DNA of 64,000 nt from CAYVQE01 sp964633205 (GTDB lineage: Bacteria; Myxococcota; B64-G9), in NCBI GenBank assembly GCA_964633205.1, contig CAZWFN010000008.1:1-64000 (forward strand). The letters run 5' to 3'. A program made the translations under genes and the position numbers. Below are positions 25,097-33,109 of this stretch, piece after piece. The notes beneath the pieces are model-generated. The model saw nothing but the letters and a program-made list of their open reading frames with translations. It did no database searches and was not told the DNA's origin. How positions within the stretch are numbered: the stretch's first letter is position 1; every line of letters begins with the position of its first letter.

Positions 25097-26779
25097 ATGC
25101 CCCGGCGATGCGCAGCGCTGTTGCTCGGCTGGTTGACCGCCTGGGCCGGTCTGCCCAGCTGCGGCCGGGCGCCGGATGACTTCCTGCCGCCGCTGCTGCT
25201 GGACACCGGCGGGCTGGAGCCGGCGGTCGCGCTGGATGGCGGCGGCCTGCTGGCCGGCGATGCGGTCGAGGCCGACTTCGGCGGCGCCCGACTGCGCGGC
25301 CACGTGCTGGCGGTGGCCGGCGACACCCGGCTGCGGCTGATATTGTCAGCCGCGGGTCGCGCCGGGCTGGCGCTCTATGGTCCGCGTTCGCCGCAGGGCC
25401 TGTTCGGCACCGCCCTGCGCTGGAACGCGGCCGCCGCCGGCGGCGCGGCGGTGTTGGACAGCGAGCCGCTGCCCGCCGGCGACTACCTGGTGCTGGCCGC
25501 CGACCTCGACGGTGCCGGCGCAGCCTACCGGCTGGCGGTCGAATGCAGCCACGGCTGTGGCCCGCCCGATTGCCCGCCGCTGGTCTGCGGCCGCTACTGC
25601 GCCGCCGGCCTGGCCCGCGACGCCGGCGGCTGCGCCCGCTGCGCCTGCAACGCCGGTTGCAGCCAGGACGCGGATTGCCCGCTGGGCTTCGTCTGCCGCG
25701 ACGGTCTGTGCCGGGCCGAGCAGCCGGACTGCGCCTGCAGCGCCGAGCCCTATGCACCGGTGTGCGGCGACGACGGGGTGACCTACGCCAACGACTGCGA
25801 GCGGCGCTGCGCCGGCGCCGGGCTGGCCGCCGCCGGGGCCTGCGGCGCCAGCGCCTGCCGCAGCGATGCCGACTGCCCGCCGGGGATGCGCTGTGAGGCC
25901 GGCGACTGTCGCGCGGACTGCGACTGCTCCGGCCAGGCCTTGGCGCCGGTCTGCGGCAGCGACGGCCAGACCTACCCCAACGACTGCGAACGGCGCTGCG
26001 CCGGGGTGGGCCTGGCCCATCTGGGCGCCTGCGACCAGTGCGGCGCCGAGGTCTGTGGCGACGGGCTGGACAACGACTGCGACGGCTACGTCGACGAGGG
26101 CTGTGACGGGGGTTGTAGCAGCGATGCCGACTGCTCGGCCGGGCGTATCTGCCTGGCCGGTACCTGCGCCGCGGCCCTGCCCTGCAGCGCCGACGCGGAC
26201 TGCCCACTGGGCCAGATCTGCAGCGCCGGCGTCTGCCGGCCGCAGCAAGGCTGCGCGCCCGAGGTCTGCGGCAACGGGCTGGACGACGACTGCGACGGGC
26301 AAATCGACGAGGGCTGCCCGGCCTGCCGTTCGGACGCCGACTGCGCGCCGGACGAGATCTGCCAGGTGGACAGCGGCCGCTGCGCGCCGGCCTGCCAGCC
26401 GCAGCCCGAGACCTGCAACGGCGCCGACGACGACTGCGACGGCCTGATCGACGAGGACTTCGATTTCTCGTCCGACCCCGACCACTGCGGCGGCTGCGGC
26501 CAGAGCGTGGCCTTCACCATCACCCTCGACGCCGAGCTGGCCGAGCGCCTGGCCGGCCAACCGGCCTATCCCAGCCAGATCCAGTTCGGCGCCGGCGCTG
26601 CGCTGCGCGCCTTCCACAGCGACGGCGCTGGGACGCTGGCGGCCGAGGTGCTGATCTCGCCGCTGGCCGAGGAGGGCGAGCGGCAGGCGCTGCTGGTGTT
26701 CGCCTGCGGCGACGGCCGGGCCGAGGCGCAGGGCCGCTACTGGGTGCTGCCGGCCCTGCCCGCGGCGGGTGACAACTGA
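25097..26779 (+). CDS. Cysteine-rich lipoprotein with Kazal-type and MopE-like repeats
   Basis: This is a predicted surface lipoprotein of 560 residues with a signal ending at the lipobox LPSC. A beta-rich domain (30-150) leads into cysteine-rich repeats. First comes an antistasin-like block (CGRYCAAGLARDAGGCARC). Next are two Kazal-type protease-inhibitor units (APVCGDDGVTYANDCERRC and APVCGSDGQTYPNDCERRC). Then come DADCPxGxxC repeats and three MopE-like metal-binding motifs (CGDGLDNDCDGYVDEGC and variants). A GAGGAGAGGG ribosome site sets ATG 25097. It is the first of two related lipoproteins, and a kinase and an FHA-activator gene follow them. Binding of proteases or metal is inferred from the motifs only. 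Confidence 0.88.
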   Translation: MPRRCAALLLGWLTAWAGLPSCGRAPDDFLPPLLLDTGGLEPAVALDGGGLLAGDAVEADFGGARLRGHVLAVAGDTRLRLILSAAGRAGLALYGPRSPQGLFGTALRWNAAAAGGAAVLDSEPLPAGDYLVLAADLDGAGAAYRLAVECSHGCGPPDCPPLVCGRYCAAGLARDAGGCARCACNAGCSQDADCPLGFVCRDGLCRAEQPDCACSAEPYAPVCGDDGVTYANDCERRCAGAGLAAAGACGASACRSDADCPPGMRCEAGDCRADCDCSGQALAPVCGSDGQTYPNDCERRCAGVGLAHLGACDQCGAEVCGDGLDNDCDGYVDEGCDGGCSSDADCSAGRICLAGTCAAALPCSADADCPLGQICSAGVCRPQQGCAPEVCGNGLDDDCDGQIDEGCPACRSDADCAPDEICQVDSGRCAPACQPQPETCNGADDDCDGLIDEDFDFSSDPDHCGGCGQSVAFTITLDAELAERLAGQPAYPSQIQFGAGAALRAFHSDGAGTLAAEVLISPLAEEGERQALLVFACGDGRAEAQGRYWVLPALPAAGDN

Positions 26780-26786
26780 GCTTGTC
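26771..26786. promoter_or_regulatory. GACAAG-N4-CTTGTC palindrome (upstream copy, one mismatch)
   Basis: The bases read GACAAC-TGAG-CTTGTC and include the stop codon of the upstream gene. It pairs with the perfect copy about 97 bases further on, in front of the second lipoprotein gene. Confidence 0.45.
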
Positions 26787-26866
26787 GCCGGCGGGCGGGG
26801 CCGCCCAGCGCCCAACGAAGCTGAAAATCACACCATATCGAAAGCTTGCGAATGAAGCGGGCCCGG

Positions 26867-26883
26867 CGACAAGCGGGCTTGTC
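26867..26883. promoter_or_regulatory. GACAAG-N4-CTTGTC palindrome (perfect copy)
   Basis: CGACAAGCGGGCTTGTC is identical over 17 bases to the copy at 24926. It lies about 128-144 bases upstream of the predicted sigma-54 start near 27011, a usual enhancer position. Confidence 0.65.
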
Positions 26884-26984
26884 ACGGCCGGGCCTGACCG
26901 GCGGCCGCCAGCAGAGCCTGGACAATCCGAATATCCATCACATTCCCAGGGGCTTGCAATCCAGGCCATACCGGCCGGGCCCTT

Positions 26985-27000
26985 TGGCACAACCCTCGCA
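26985..27000 (+). promoter_or_regulatory. Sigma-54 promoter for the second cysteine-rich lipoprotein
   Basis: TGGCACAACCCTCGCA matches TGGCACG-N4-TTGCW with two mismatches and exact spacing; GG and GC are intact. The leader would be about 84 bases. Confidence 0.55.
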
Positions 27001-27094
27001 GAACAACCGCAACGACGACGCAGCCACGACGTCCGGGCCCAAATGCCGCGGACGGCGCAACGAACACACCCGATGCTTTGGGGAGGATTGAACG

Positions 27095-28633
27095 ATGACG
27101 AACTGTGGACGCCTTGGCATTCGACTCGGTCTGATCGGCCTGGCAGCGCTGCTGGCGGCCGGCTGCGGTGACGGCGACGACGCTTACCAGCCCCCGGCGC
27201 TGGGCAGCGACAGCGAGGGGCTGAGCATCGACGAGGCGCCGCTGGGCCGCGGCGGGGCGGCCGAGGGCGACTTCGCCGAGCCGGGCAGCTACCTGGGCTA
27301 CCTGCTGCAGGCCGGCGCCGGCGAGGTCTACGACCTGGAGCTGGAGCGGCTGTCCGGCGACGACGTGGCCGCTCTGGCGCTCTACCGCCACCAGCAAGGC
27401 GGCTGGGGCGAGGCTTTGGCCTGGGCCACCGCCGACGCCGAGTCGATCGGCATCGGCGGCTGGAGCGCACCGGAGAGCGGCACCTACTTGATCCTGGTCG
27501 AGGTGGTCGCCGGCAGCGGCCAGGGCCGCTTCGCGCTGCGCGTCGACTGCACCGCCGGCTGCGGCGATGCCGACGCCTGCGCCAGCGACGCCGACTGCGC
27601 GCAAGGCCAGGTGTGCTGGGCCGGGCTGTGCATCGACGACGGTATCGAATGCCGCGCCGACGCCGACTGCCCCGCCGGCGAGGTCTGCCGCCAGGGCCTG
27701 TGCCAGGTGGGCTGTGAACCGCAGGCCGAGGTCTGCGGCGACGGGCTGGACAACGACTGCGACGGGCTGGTCGACGAGGGCTGCGGCGCGGTCTGCCAAA
27801 CCGATGCCGACTGCGCCCCGAGCGAGCTGTGCCAGGACGGCCGCTGCGTCCAGGCCTGCTTCTGCGTCAGCGACGCCGACTGCCCCGCCGGCACCCTGTG
27901 CACCGACTGCCAGTGCCTGCCGGTCGACTGCCGGACCGACGACGACTGCACCCCGGGCTGGCGGTGCGCCGACGGCCAGTGCATCCCGGACGGCTGCAGC
28001 AGCGACGCCGACTGCGGCCCGGACCAGGTCTGTCGCGACCGCATCTGCCAGGACGCCTGCCATCCCGAGCCCGAGGTCTGCGACGGGCTGGACAACGACT
28101 GCGACGGCCAGGTGGACGAGGACTTCGACTTCAGCAGCGATCCGCAGCACTGCGGCGGCTGCGGCCAGGCCTGCGCCGCCGGCGAGAGCTGCAGCGACGG
28201 CCGCTGCATTCCCACCGGCTGCGCCAGCGACGCCGACTGCGCCGCCGGCCAGGTCTGCGTTGCAGGCGAGTGCGCGGCCACCTGCGTCGCCGACGCCGAC
28301 TGCCCGGCCGGCCAGGTCTGCCGCGACCGCATCTGCCAGGACGCCTGCCAGCCCGAGCCCGAGGTCTGCGACGGGCTGGACAACGACTGCGACGGCCAGG
28401 TGGACGAGGACTTCGACTTCTCCACCGACCCGGATCACTGCGGCGGCTGCGGCCAGGCCTGCGCCGCCGGCCAGACCTGCAGCGACGGCCAGTGCGTCGC
28501 CGCCTGCAGCGAGGACGCCGACTGCGCCGCCGGCGAGGCCTGCGTCGACGGCGTCTGCGGCTTGGCCTGCAACAGCGACGCCGACTGTCCGCGCGACCAG
28601 ATCTGCCTGGCCGGCATCTGCCAGTTCGACTGA
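27095..28633 (+). CDS. Cysteine-rich lipoprotein with MopE-like repeats
   Basis: This is a 512-residue predicted surface lipoprotein. The signal MTNCGRLGIRLGLIGLAALLAAGC has a clear lipobox (LAAGC). A beta-domain (about 40-150) is followed by more than ten DADCxxGxxC repeats and three MopE-type motifs (CDGLDNDCDGQVDEDFDF), similar to its upstream neighbour but without Kazal units. Disulfide-stabilised, possibly metal-binding, extracellular function is inferred. A GGGGAGGA ribosome site precedes ATG 27095. Two copies of a 288-bp unit make up much of the C-terminal half, so the gene has grown by internal duplication. Confidence 0.88.
   Translation: MTNCGRLGIRLGLIGLAALLAAGCGDGDDAYQPPALGSDSEGLSIDEAPLGRGGAAEGDFAEPGSYLGYLLQAGAGEVYDLELERLSGDDVAALALYRHQQGGWGEALAWATADAESIGIGGWSAPESGTYLILVEVVAGSGQGRFALRVDCTAGCGDADACASDADCAQGQVCWAGLCIDDGIECRADADCPAGEVCRQGLCQVGCEPQAEVCGDGLDNDCDGLVDEGCGAVCQTDADCAPSELCQDGRCVQACFCVSDADCPAGTLCTDCQCLPVDCRTDDDCTPGWRCADGQCIPDGCSSDADCGPDQVCRDRICQDACHPEPEVCDGLDNDCDGQVDEDFDFSSDPQHCGGCGQACAAGESCSDGRCIPTGCASDADCAAGQVCVAGECAATCVADADCPAGQVCRDRICQDACQPEPEVCDGLDNDCDGQVDEDFDFSTDPDHCGGCGQACAAGQTCSDGQCVAACSEDADCAAGEACVDGVCGLACNSDADCPRDQICLAGICQFD
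28018..28497 (+). repeat. 288-bp imperfect internal duplication
   Basis: The segment beginning near 28018 recurs 288 bases (96 codons) later near 28306. Long identical stretches cover the MopE-like motif in each copy, so the reading frame is preserved. Confidence 0.85.
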
Positions 28634-28838
28634 GCCGCTGAGCAGCCTTCCGGCCGCCGACTTCGCGGCGGCGTTCCTCGAGGCCCCCCCTTCGTTCTCG
28701 GTTCGTGGTTCATGGTTCTCGGTCGCAGCGGCCGGCGACCAGCGAACCCGAGGGAGATCTTCGCTCGACACCCGGGCGAGGCATTGGCGGTTGGGAACGC
28801 TTGACGGAGACCCCTCGGCGGCGGTCCACTACCTCTTG

Positions 28839-30617
28839 ATGAGCGACGGGGCGGACAGCGGCGGCCGGCGCTTCGGCGACTACGAGCTGCTGCGGCGGCT
28901 CGGCGCGGGCGGCATGGGCACGGTGTACCTGGCGCGGCTGCGCCGCGCCGCGGGCTTCACCAAGCAGCTGGCCGTCAAGTGCATCCATCCCCGGTTGGCC
29001 GCCCAGGCCCGCTTCCGCGAGCAGTTCGCTGCCGAGGCGCGGCTGAGCGCCTCGCTGGCCCACCCGCACATCGTCCAGGTGACCGACTTCGGCCTGCAGG
29101 CCGGCGCGCCCTACCTGGTCATGGAGTACGTGGCCGGCCTGGATCTCGAGCAGCTGCTGCGATCCGCCGAGCAAGCCCGGCAGCCGCTGCCGGCCGATTT
29201 CGCGCTGGCGGTGGGGCTGGCCTGCGCGCGCGCGCTGGCCGCGGCCCACGCCCGGCAACCGGCGGTTATCCACGGCGACGTCTGTCCGGCCAACGTGCTG
29301 GTGGGCCGCGGCGGCGAGGTCAAGCTGACCGACTTCGGCCTGGCCCGGCTGGCGGGCCGCAGCGCCGGGCCTGCCGGCGGCCACCCGGATTCAATGGCGC
29401 CGGAAGTGGCCCTGGGCCGGGCGCCGGACGCAGCCGCCGACCAGTTCGGCGCCGCGGCGGTGCTGTGCCGGTTGGCCGGCGGCCGCGGCCCCTACCCGCC
29501 CCGCGACACACCGGCGGCCGCGCTGGAGCTGGCCCGCCGTGGGGCCATCGAGCTGCCGGCCACCCCGCAGCCGCCGGGCCTGCAGACCGTGCTGAACCGG
29601 GCCCTGGCGGCCGATCCCGGCCAGCGCTTCTCCGATACCGACGCGCTGGAACAGGCCCTGGAGCAGGTGCGCGCTGCGGCCGGCCTTTCCACCGACGCCG
29701 GCGCGGTGGCCCGTTTCGCCGGCGGGCTGATCGACGCCGCCGGGGCCGGGCCGCCGCTGACCGGCGGCACCCTGGTGGCTGGTGTGGGCGCCGGCCCGAA
29801 CCGACCGCGGCGGCGACGCTGGCCGCTGGCCGCGGCCGCGGTATTGGCGTTGCTGGTGGCGGTGGTGGCGGTGGGGCTGGCCTGGCCACCGGGGCCGCAG
29901 CGGCTGCCGCCAGCGGCGCCGGCGCTGGCCCCCGGCGCCGAACCCGAGGCAGAGCACCCGGCCGCAGCCGAGGCAGCCGGCCCCGACCGGCCCCGGATAG
30001 CGCCGAACGACACCAGCGCAGGCGACCGGCCAGCAACTGGACCGCCGAGCGGAATCGAGCCGGCCCCGCCGGCACCGACCCCGGCCGCCGCCAGTGCAGG
30101 GTCGAACGGCCCGGCGCCGGCGGCCGACCGTTCCGGCCGTTCCGATCGATCCGACCGGATCGCCCACAGCCGGCCGCCGGCGGTGGATCCGGTCGCGGCC
30201 GGCGCCGCCGTCCGGCCCGGCGAGCCCGAGCCGGCCGCGACCGCGGCAAAGCCGACCGTGCCGGCCGCGCCCCGCCGGCTGCGGCTGTGGGCCGGTGCGG
30301 CCGTCCACTGGCAGCTCGACGGTGGCGCGCGCCAAAGCGGTCCGCTGCGGGATGCGCTGCTGGGGCCCGGCGAGCACCTGGTCCGGCTCGGCCACGCCAA
30401 CGGCCTGCAGGTGGCGCTGCGCCTGTCGTGGCCGGCCGCGGCCGGTCCCCTGGGCCTGGCGGTCCACAGCCAGCCCTTCGCCGTGCTGCAGCTCGACGGT
30501 CGCCCCCGCGGCACCACCCCGCTGGCCGGCCTGGCGCTGGAGCCGGGGGAGCACCGGCTGCTGCTGAGCCCCCCGGGCGAAGACAGCAGCCTGGAACTCC
30601 GGCTGGTGGTGCCGTAA
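28839..30617 (+). CDS. Membrane Ser/Thr protein kinase with PEGA domain
   Basis: This is a eukaryotic-type protein kinase of about 592 residues. The kinase domain (14-285) has the glycine loop GAGGMG (22-27), the ATP lysine K47 in AVKCI and DFG in LTDFGLAR. Its catalytic loop is HGDVCPAN (145-152) instead of HRD: the catalytic Asp and Asn are kept and the Arg is missing. One membrane helix (about 330-350) leads to a Pro/Ala linker and a C-terminal PEGA-like domain (LHVL-type LQLDGRPRGTTPLAGLAL). ATG at 28839 lacks a strong ribosome site; an in-frame TTG at 28791 is possible. It leads a three-gene group with the barrel and FHA-activator genes. Confidence 0.87.
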   Translation: MSDGADSGGRRFGDYELLRRLGAGGMGTVYLARLRRAAGFTKQLAVKCIHPRLAAQARFREQFAAEARLSASLAHPHIVQVTDFGLQAGAPYLVMEYVAGLDLEQLLRSAEQARQPLPADFALAVGLACARALAAAHARQPAVIHGDVCPANVLVGRGGEVKLTDFGLARLAGRSAGPAGGHPDSMAPEVALGRAPDAAADQFGAAAVLCRLAGGRGPYPPRDTPAAALELARRGAIELPATPQPPGLQTVLNRALAADPGQRFSDTDALEQALEQVRAAAGLSTDAGAVARFAGGLIDAAGAGPPLTGGTLVAGVGAGPNRPRRRRWPLAAAAVLALLVAVVAVGLAWPPGPQRLPPAAPALAPGAEPEAEHPAAAEAAGPDRPRIAPNDTSAGDRPATGPPSGIEPAPPAPTPAAASAGSNGPAPAADRSGRSDRSDRIAHSRPPAVDPVAAGAAVRPGEPEPAATAAKPTVPAAPRRLRLWAGAAVHWQLDGGARQSGPLRDALLGPGEHLVRLGHANGLQVALRLSWPAAAGPLGLAVHSQPFAVLQLDGRPRGTTPLAGLALEPGEHRLLLSPPGEDSSLELRLVVP

Positions 30618-30626
30618 GATGCCGGC

Positions 30627-31517
30627 ATGCGCCCCCCGCCCAACCGCATGCTGCTGCTGGCGCTGGGCCTGATCGCACTGCCGCTGGGTCGGGTCGCCGG
30701 CGCCGATCGGCCGCCGGCGCCGGCCGCAGACGCGTACCGGGCCGGTCTGGCCTGCTACCAGCAGCTCGACTTCTCCTGCGCGGTGGATCTACTGACCGCC
30801 GCCGCCTGGCAGGCCGATCCAGCCGACCGCCGGCGCTGGTGCCGCATCCATCGCCTGCTGGCCGAGAGCCATCTGGCCTTGGGCCAGCGCGACGAAGCGG
30901 TGGCCGCCTTCGTCAGGCTGCTGGGCAGCCGACCCGACTACGCCATCGATGAGCCGGGCGTATCACCCAAGATCCTGGCGGCGCTCGAGCAAGCGCGCCG
31001 GCAGCTCGACCGCGAATCGACCAGCGGCCGGGCATCGGCGTCAGGCGCCGGCCAGACGGAGCATCCGCTGCAGCTCGACCTGGCCGGCAGCGCCCAGTTC
31101 CTGGTGGGCCGCGACGCGGATCGGCTGCACACCGGCGGCGGGCTGGAGCTGGCGCTGCTGTACCGCTACACCAGCCACTGGTTGCTGGGCGGCGGCGCGC
31201 GCTGGTCGGTGCATTCGCTGGCCGGCGCGGATCGACAGCTGCACCTGGGCGCCGGCTGGGCCGGCGCCGGGCCCTGCTGGAGCTTCGGGCCGCTGGAGCT
31301 GACCGGCGTGGTCGGCCTGGGGGTGGGTCACTTCGGCGTGCCCCAGCGCGACAGCCGCACCGCGCTGCTGCTGGTGGGACGACTGGGTGCCAGCTGGCGG
31401 GTCCACCCGCGGCTGGCGCTGGGGCTGTTCTTCGCCCCCAGCGGCTGGATCTGCCCCGACGGCCTGGACAGTTCGCTGACCTTCGCCGTGGGGTTGAGCA
31501 CCGCGGTGCGCTTCTGA
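30627..31517 (+). CDS. TPR and outer-membrane-barrel-like exported protein
   Basis: This 296-residue protein has a signal peptide (about 1-25) and a short helical, TPR-like N-terminal part (AYRAGLACYQQLDFSCAVDLL, AESHLALGQRDEAVAAFVRLL). The C-terminal half alternates beta-strands and turns and ends in a hydrophobic F (SLTFAVGLSTAVRF), as outer-membrane barrel proteins do. The start lies 9 bases after the kinase stop, so it is co-transcribed. I recognise no named family; a role as envelope partner of the kinase is guesswork. Confidence 0.7.
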   Translation: MRPPPNRMLLLALGLIALPLGRVAGADRPPAPAADAYRAGLACYQQLDFSCAVDLLTAAAWQADPADRRRWCRIHRLLAESHLALGQRDEAVAAFVRLLGSRPDYAIDEPGVSPKILAALEQARRQLDRESTSGRASASGAGQTEHPLQLDLAGSAQFLVGRDADRLHTGGGLELALLYRYTSHWLLGGGARWSVHSLAGADRQLHLGAGWAGAGPCWSFGPLELTGVVGLGVGHFGVPQRDSRTALLLVGRLGASWRVHPRLALGLFFAPSGWICPDGLDSSLTFAVGLSTAVRF

Positions 31518-31538
31518 GGCGCCCGCCGAGGAGACGAG

Positions 31539-33050
31539 TTGATCCGCATCCGCGTCCAGGGCCGCAGCCTGCAGTTCGATCCGGTCGAGCAACCGGGTCC
31601 GATCCCGATCGGCCGCGACACCGACGCCGGCCTGGCCATCGACGATCCCCACGTCTCGGCCCGCCACGGCCAGCTGATCCACGTCAACGGCCGCTGGTGT
31701 TACCAGGACCTGGGCAGCACCAACGGCTCGGCCGTCGAGCGCAGCGGCCGGCGCAGCGTCGTGGCCGGCCCGGCCGCAGCCCCCTGGGCGCTGGAGCCGG
31801 GGGACCGGTTGCTGCTGGGCAGCGACAACGATCCGGTGGCGATCGAGGTCGAATCGCTGGACGCGGACGAGACGGCCGCGGCGGTGGCCGGCGTGACCGT
31901 GCTGGCCGCATCGCGGCTGGACTCCGGCGGCCAGCTTGCCGAGCGGCTGCAGGCCGGCGGGCGTTCGCTGGCGCCCTGGCTGGCGCTGGCGGCCCATTTG
32001 CTTTCCCAGCGCTTGGGCCAACTGGCGCTGGTGGCCGAGCTGCGCGCCGCCCAACAGCAGCTCGCCGCCAAGAACCGCTACCTGCGCGAGCGCTCCGAAC
32101 GGCAGACGTCCGACGAGCTGATCGGCGCTGGGCCGGCCATGCGCCAGCTGCACCAGGACATCGCCGCGGTGGCGGTCAGCGATGCCACCGTGCTGATCAG
32201 CGGGCCCTCGGGCGCGGGCAAGGAGCTGGTGGCCCGCGCCATCCACCGCCGGTCGCTGCGCCACGGCGAGCTGCTGGCGGCGGTCAACTGCGGTGCCCTG
32301 GCCGAAGGCCTGCTCGAAAGCGAGCTGTTCGGCCACCGCAAGGGCGCCTTCACCGGGGCCCACCGCGATCGCGAAGGCCTGTTCGAGGTGGCCCACGGCG
32401 GCAGCCTGCTGCTGGACGAGATCGGCGAGATGTCGCCCGCGCTGCAGGTCAAGCTGCTGCGGGTGATCGAGACCGGCGAGGTCACCCCGGTCGGGGCCAC
32501 GAGGACACGCCGCGTCGACGTGCGCCTGATCTGTGCCACCCATCGCGATCTGCAGGCCGAGGTGGCCGCCGGCCGATTTCGCGAGGACCTGTTCTACCGC
32601 ATCCACGTCTTTCCCATCCGGGTGCCGCCGCTGGCCGAGCGGCTCGAGGATTTGCCCGCCCTGGCCCGCCACCTGCTGGCCCGATTGGCGCTGCACAACC
32701 GGATGCCGGCCCCGGCGCTGAGCGATGAGGCACTGCGGGCGCTGGCGGCACGGCCCTGGCCGGGCAACGTGCGCCAGCTGGCCAACGTGCTGCAGCGGGC
32801 CATGCTGCTGGCGGCCGAAGGCGGCTGCATCGCGGCCGAGCACGTCGGCGCGGACGAAGAGCCGCTGGCGCGCACGATCAGCGGCCCGCAAGGCGGGCCG
32901 CTGAAGAAACGGCTGGCCGAGCTGGAGCGCCTGCTGGTGGCCCAGTGCCTGGAGCGCTGCGCCCACAACCGCACCCGGGCGGCGGCCGAGCTGGGCATCA
33001 GCCGCCAGGCCCTGCTGGCCAAGCTCAAGAAACTGGGGTTGACCGGGTGA
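31539..33050 (+). CDS. FHA-domain sigma-54-dependent activator
   Basis: This 503-residue regulator joins an N-terminal FHA domain (1-100; IGRDTDAGLAIDDPHVSARH, DLGSTNGSAV), a middle linker, a full AAA+ domain and a Fis-type helix-turn-helix. The AAA+ core is complete: Walker A SGPSGAGKE (about 221-230), GAFTGA (269-274) and Walker B DEIG. It should therefore remodel sigma-54 holoenzyme. The TTG start at 31539 follows GAGGAG. The FHA domain could read phosphothreonine made by the kinase two genes upstream, a pairing known in other bacteria of this group. The likely targets are the nearby sigma-54 promoters. Confidence 0.93.
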   Translation: MIRIRVQGRSLQFDPVEQPGPIPIGRDTDAGLAIDDPHVSARHGQLIHVNGRWCYQDLGSTNGSAVERSGRRSVVAGPAAAPWALEPGDRLLLGSDNDPVAIEVESLDADETAAAVAGVTVLAASRLDSGGQLAERLQAGGRSLAPWLALAAHLLSQRLGQLALVAELRAAQQQLAAKNRYLRERSERQTSDELIGAGPAMRQLHQDIAAVAVSDATVLISGPSGAGKELVARAIHRRSLRHGELLAAVNCGALAEGLLESELFGHRKGAFTGAHRDREGLFEVAHGGSLLLDEIGEMSPALQVKLLRVIETGEVTPVGATRTRRVDVRLICATHRDLQAEVAAGRFREDLFYRIHVFPIRVPPLAERLEDLPALARHLLARLALHNRMPAPALSDEALRALAARPWPGNVRQLANVLQRAMLLAAEGGCIAAEHVGADEEPLARTISGPQGGPLKKRLAELERLLVAQCLERCAHNRTRAAAELGISRQALLAKLKKLGLTG

Positions 33051-33109
33051 ACACCGCAACCCGACATCGAACCGCCCGGTGGCACCGGGTAGCCATGCGA
33101 GGTCTGATC

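Larger units (their letters stand above)
26780..27094. other. Intergenic region (315 bp) before the second cysteine-rich lipoprotein
   Basis: It has AT-richer stretches and holds two GACAAG-type palindromes and a sigma-54 promoter. I see no other gene in it. Confidence 0.6.

Noticed and set aside
25097..26779. Eukaryotic contamination because of Kazal units
   Set aside because: The gene has a bacterial lipoprotein signal and ribosome site, sits between bacterial genes and carries MopE-like motifs found in bacteria.
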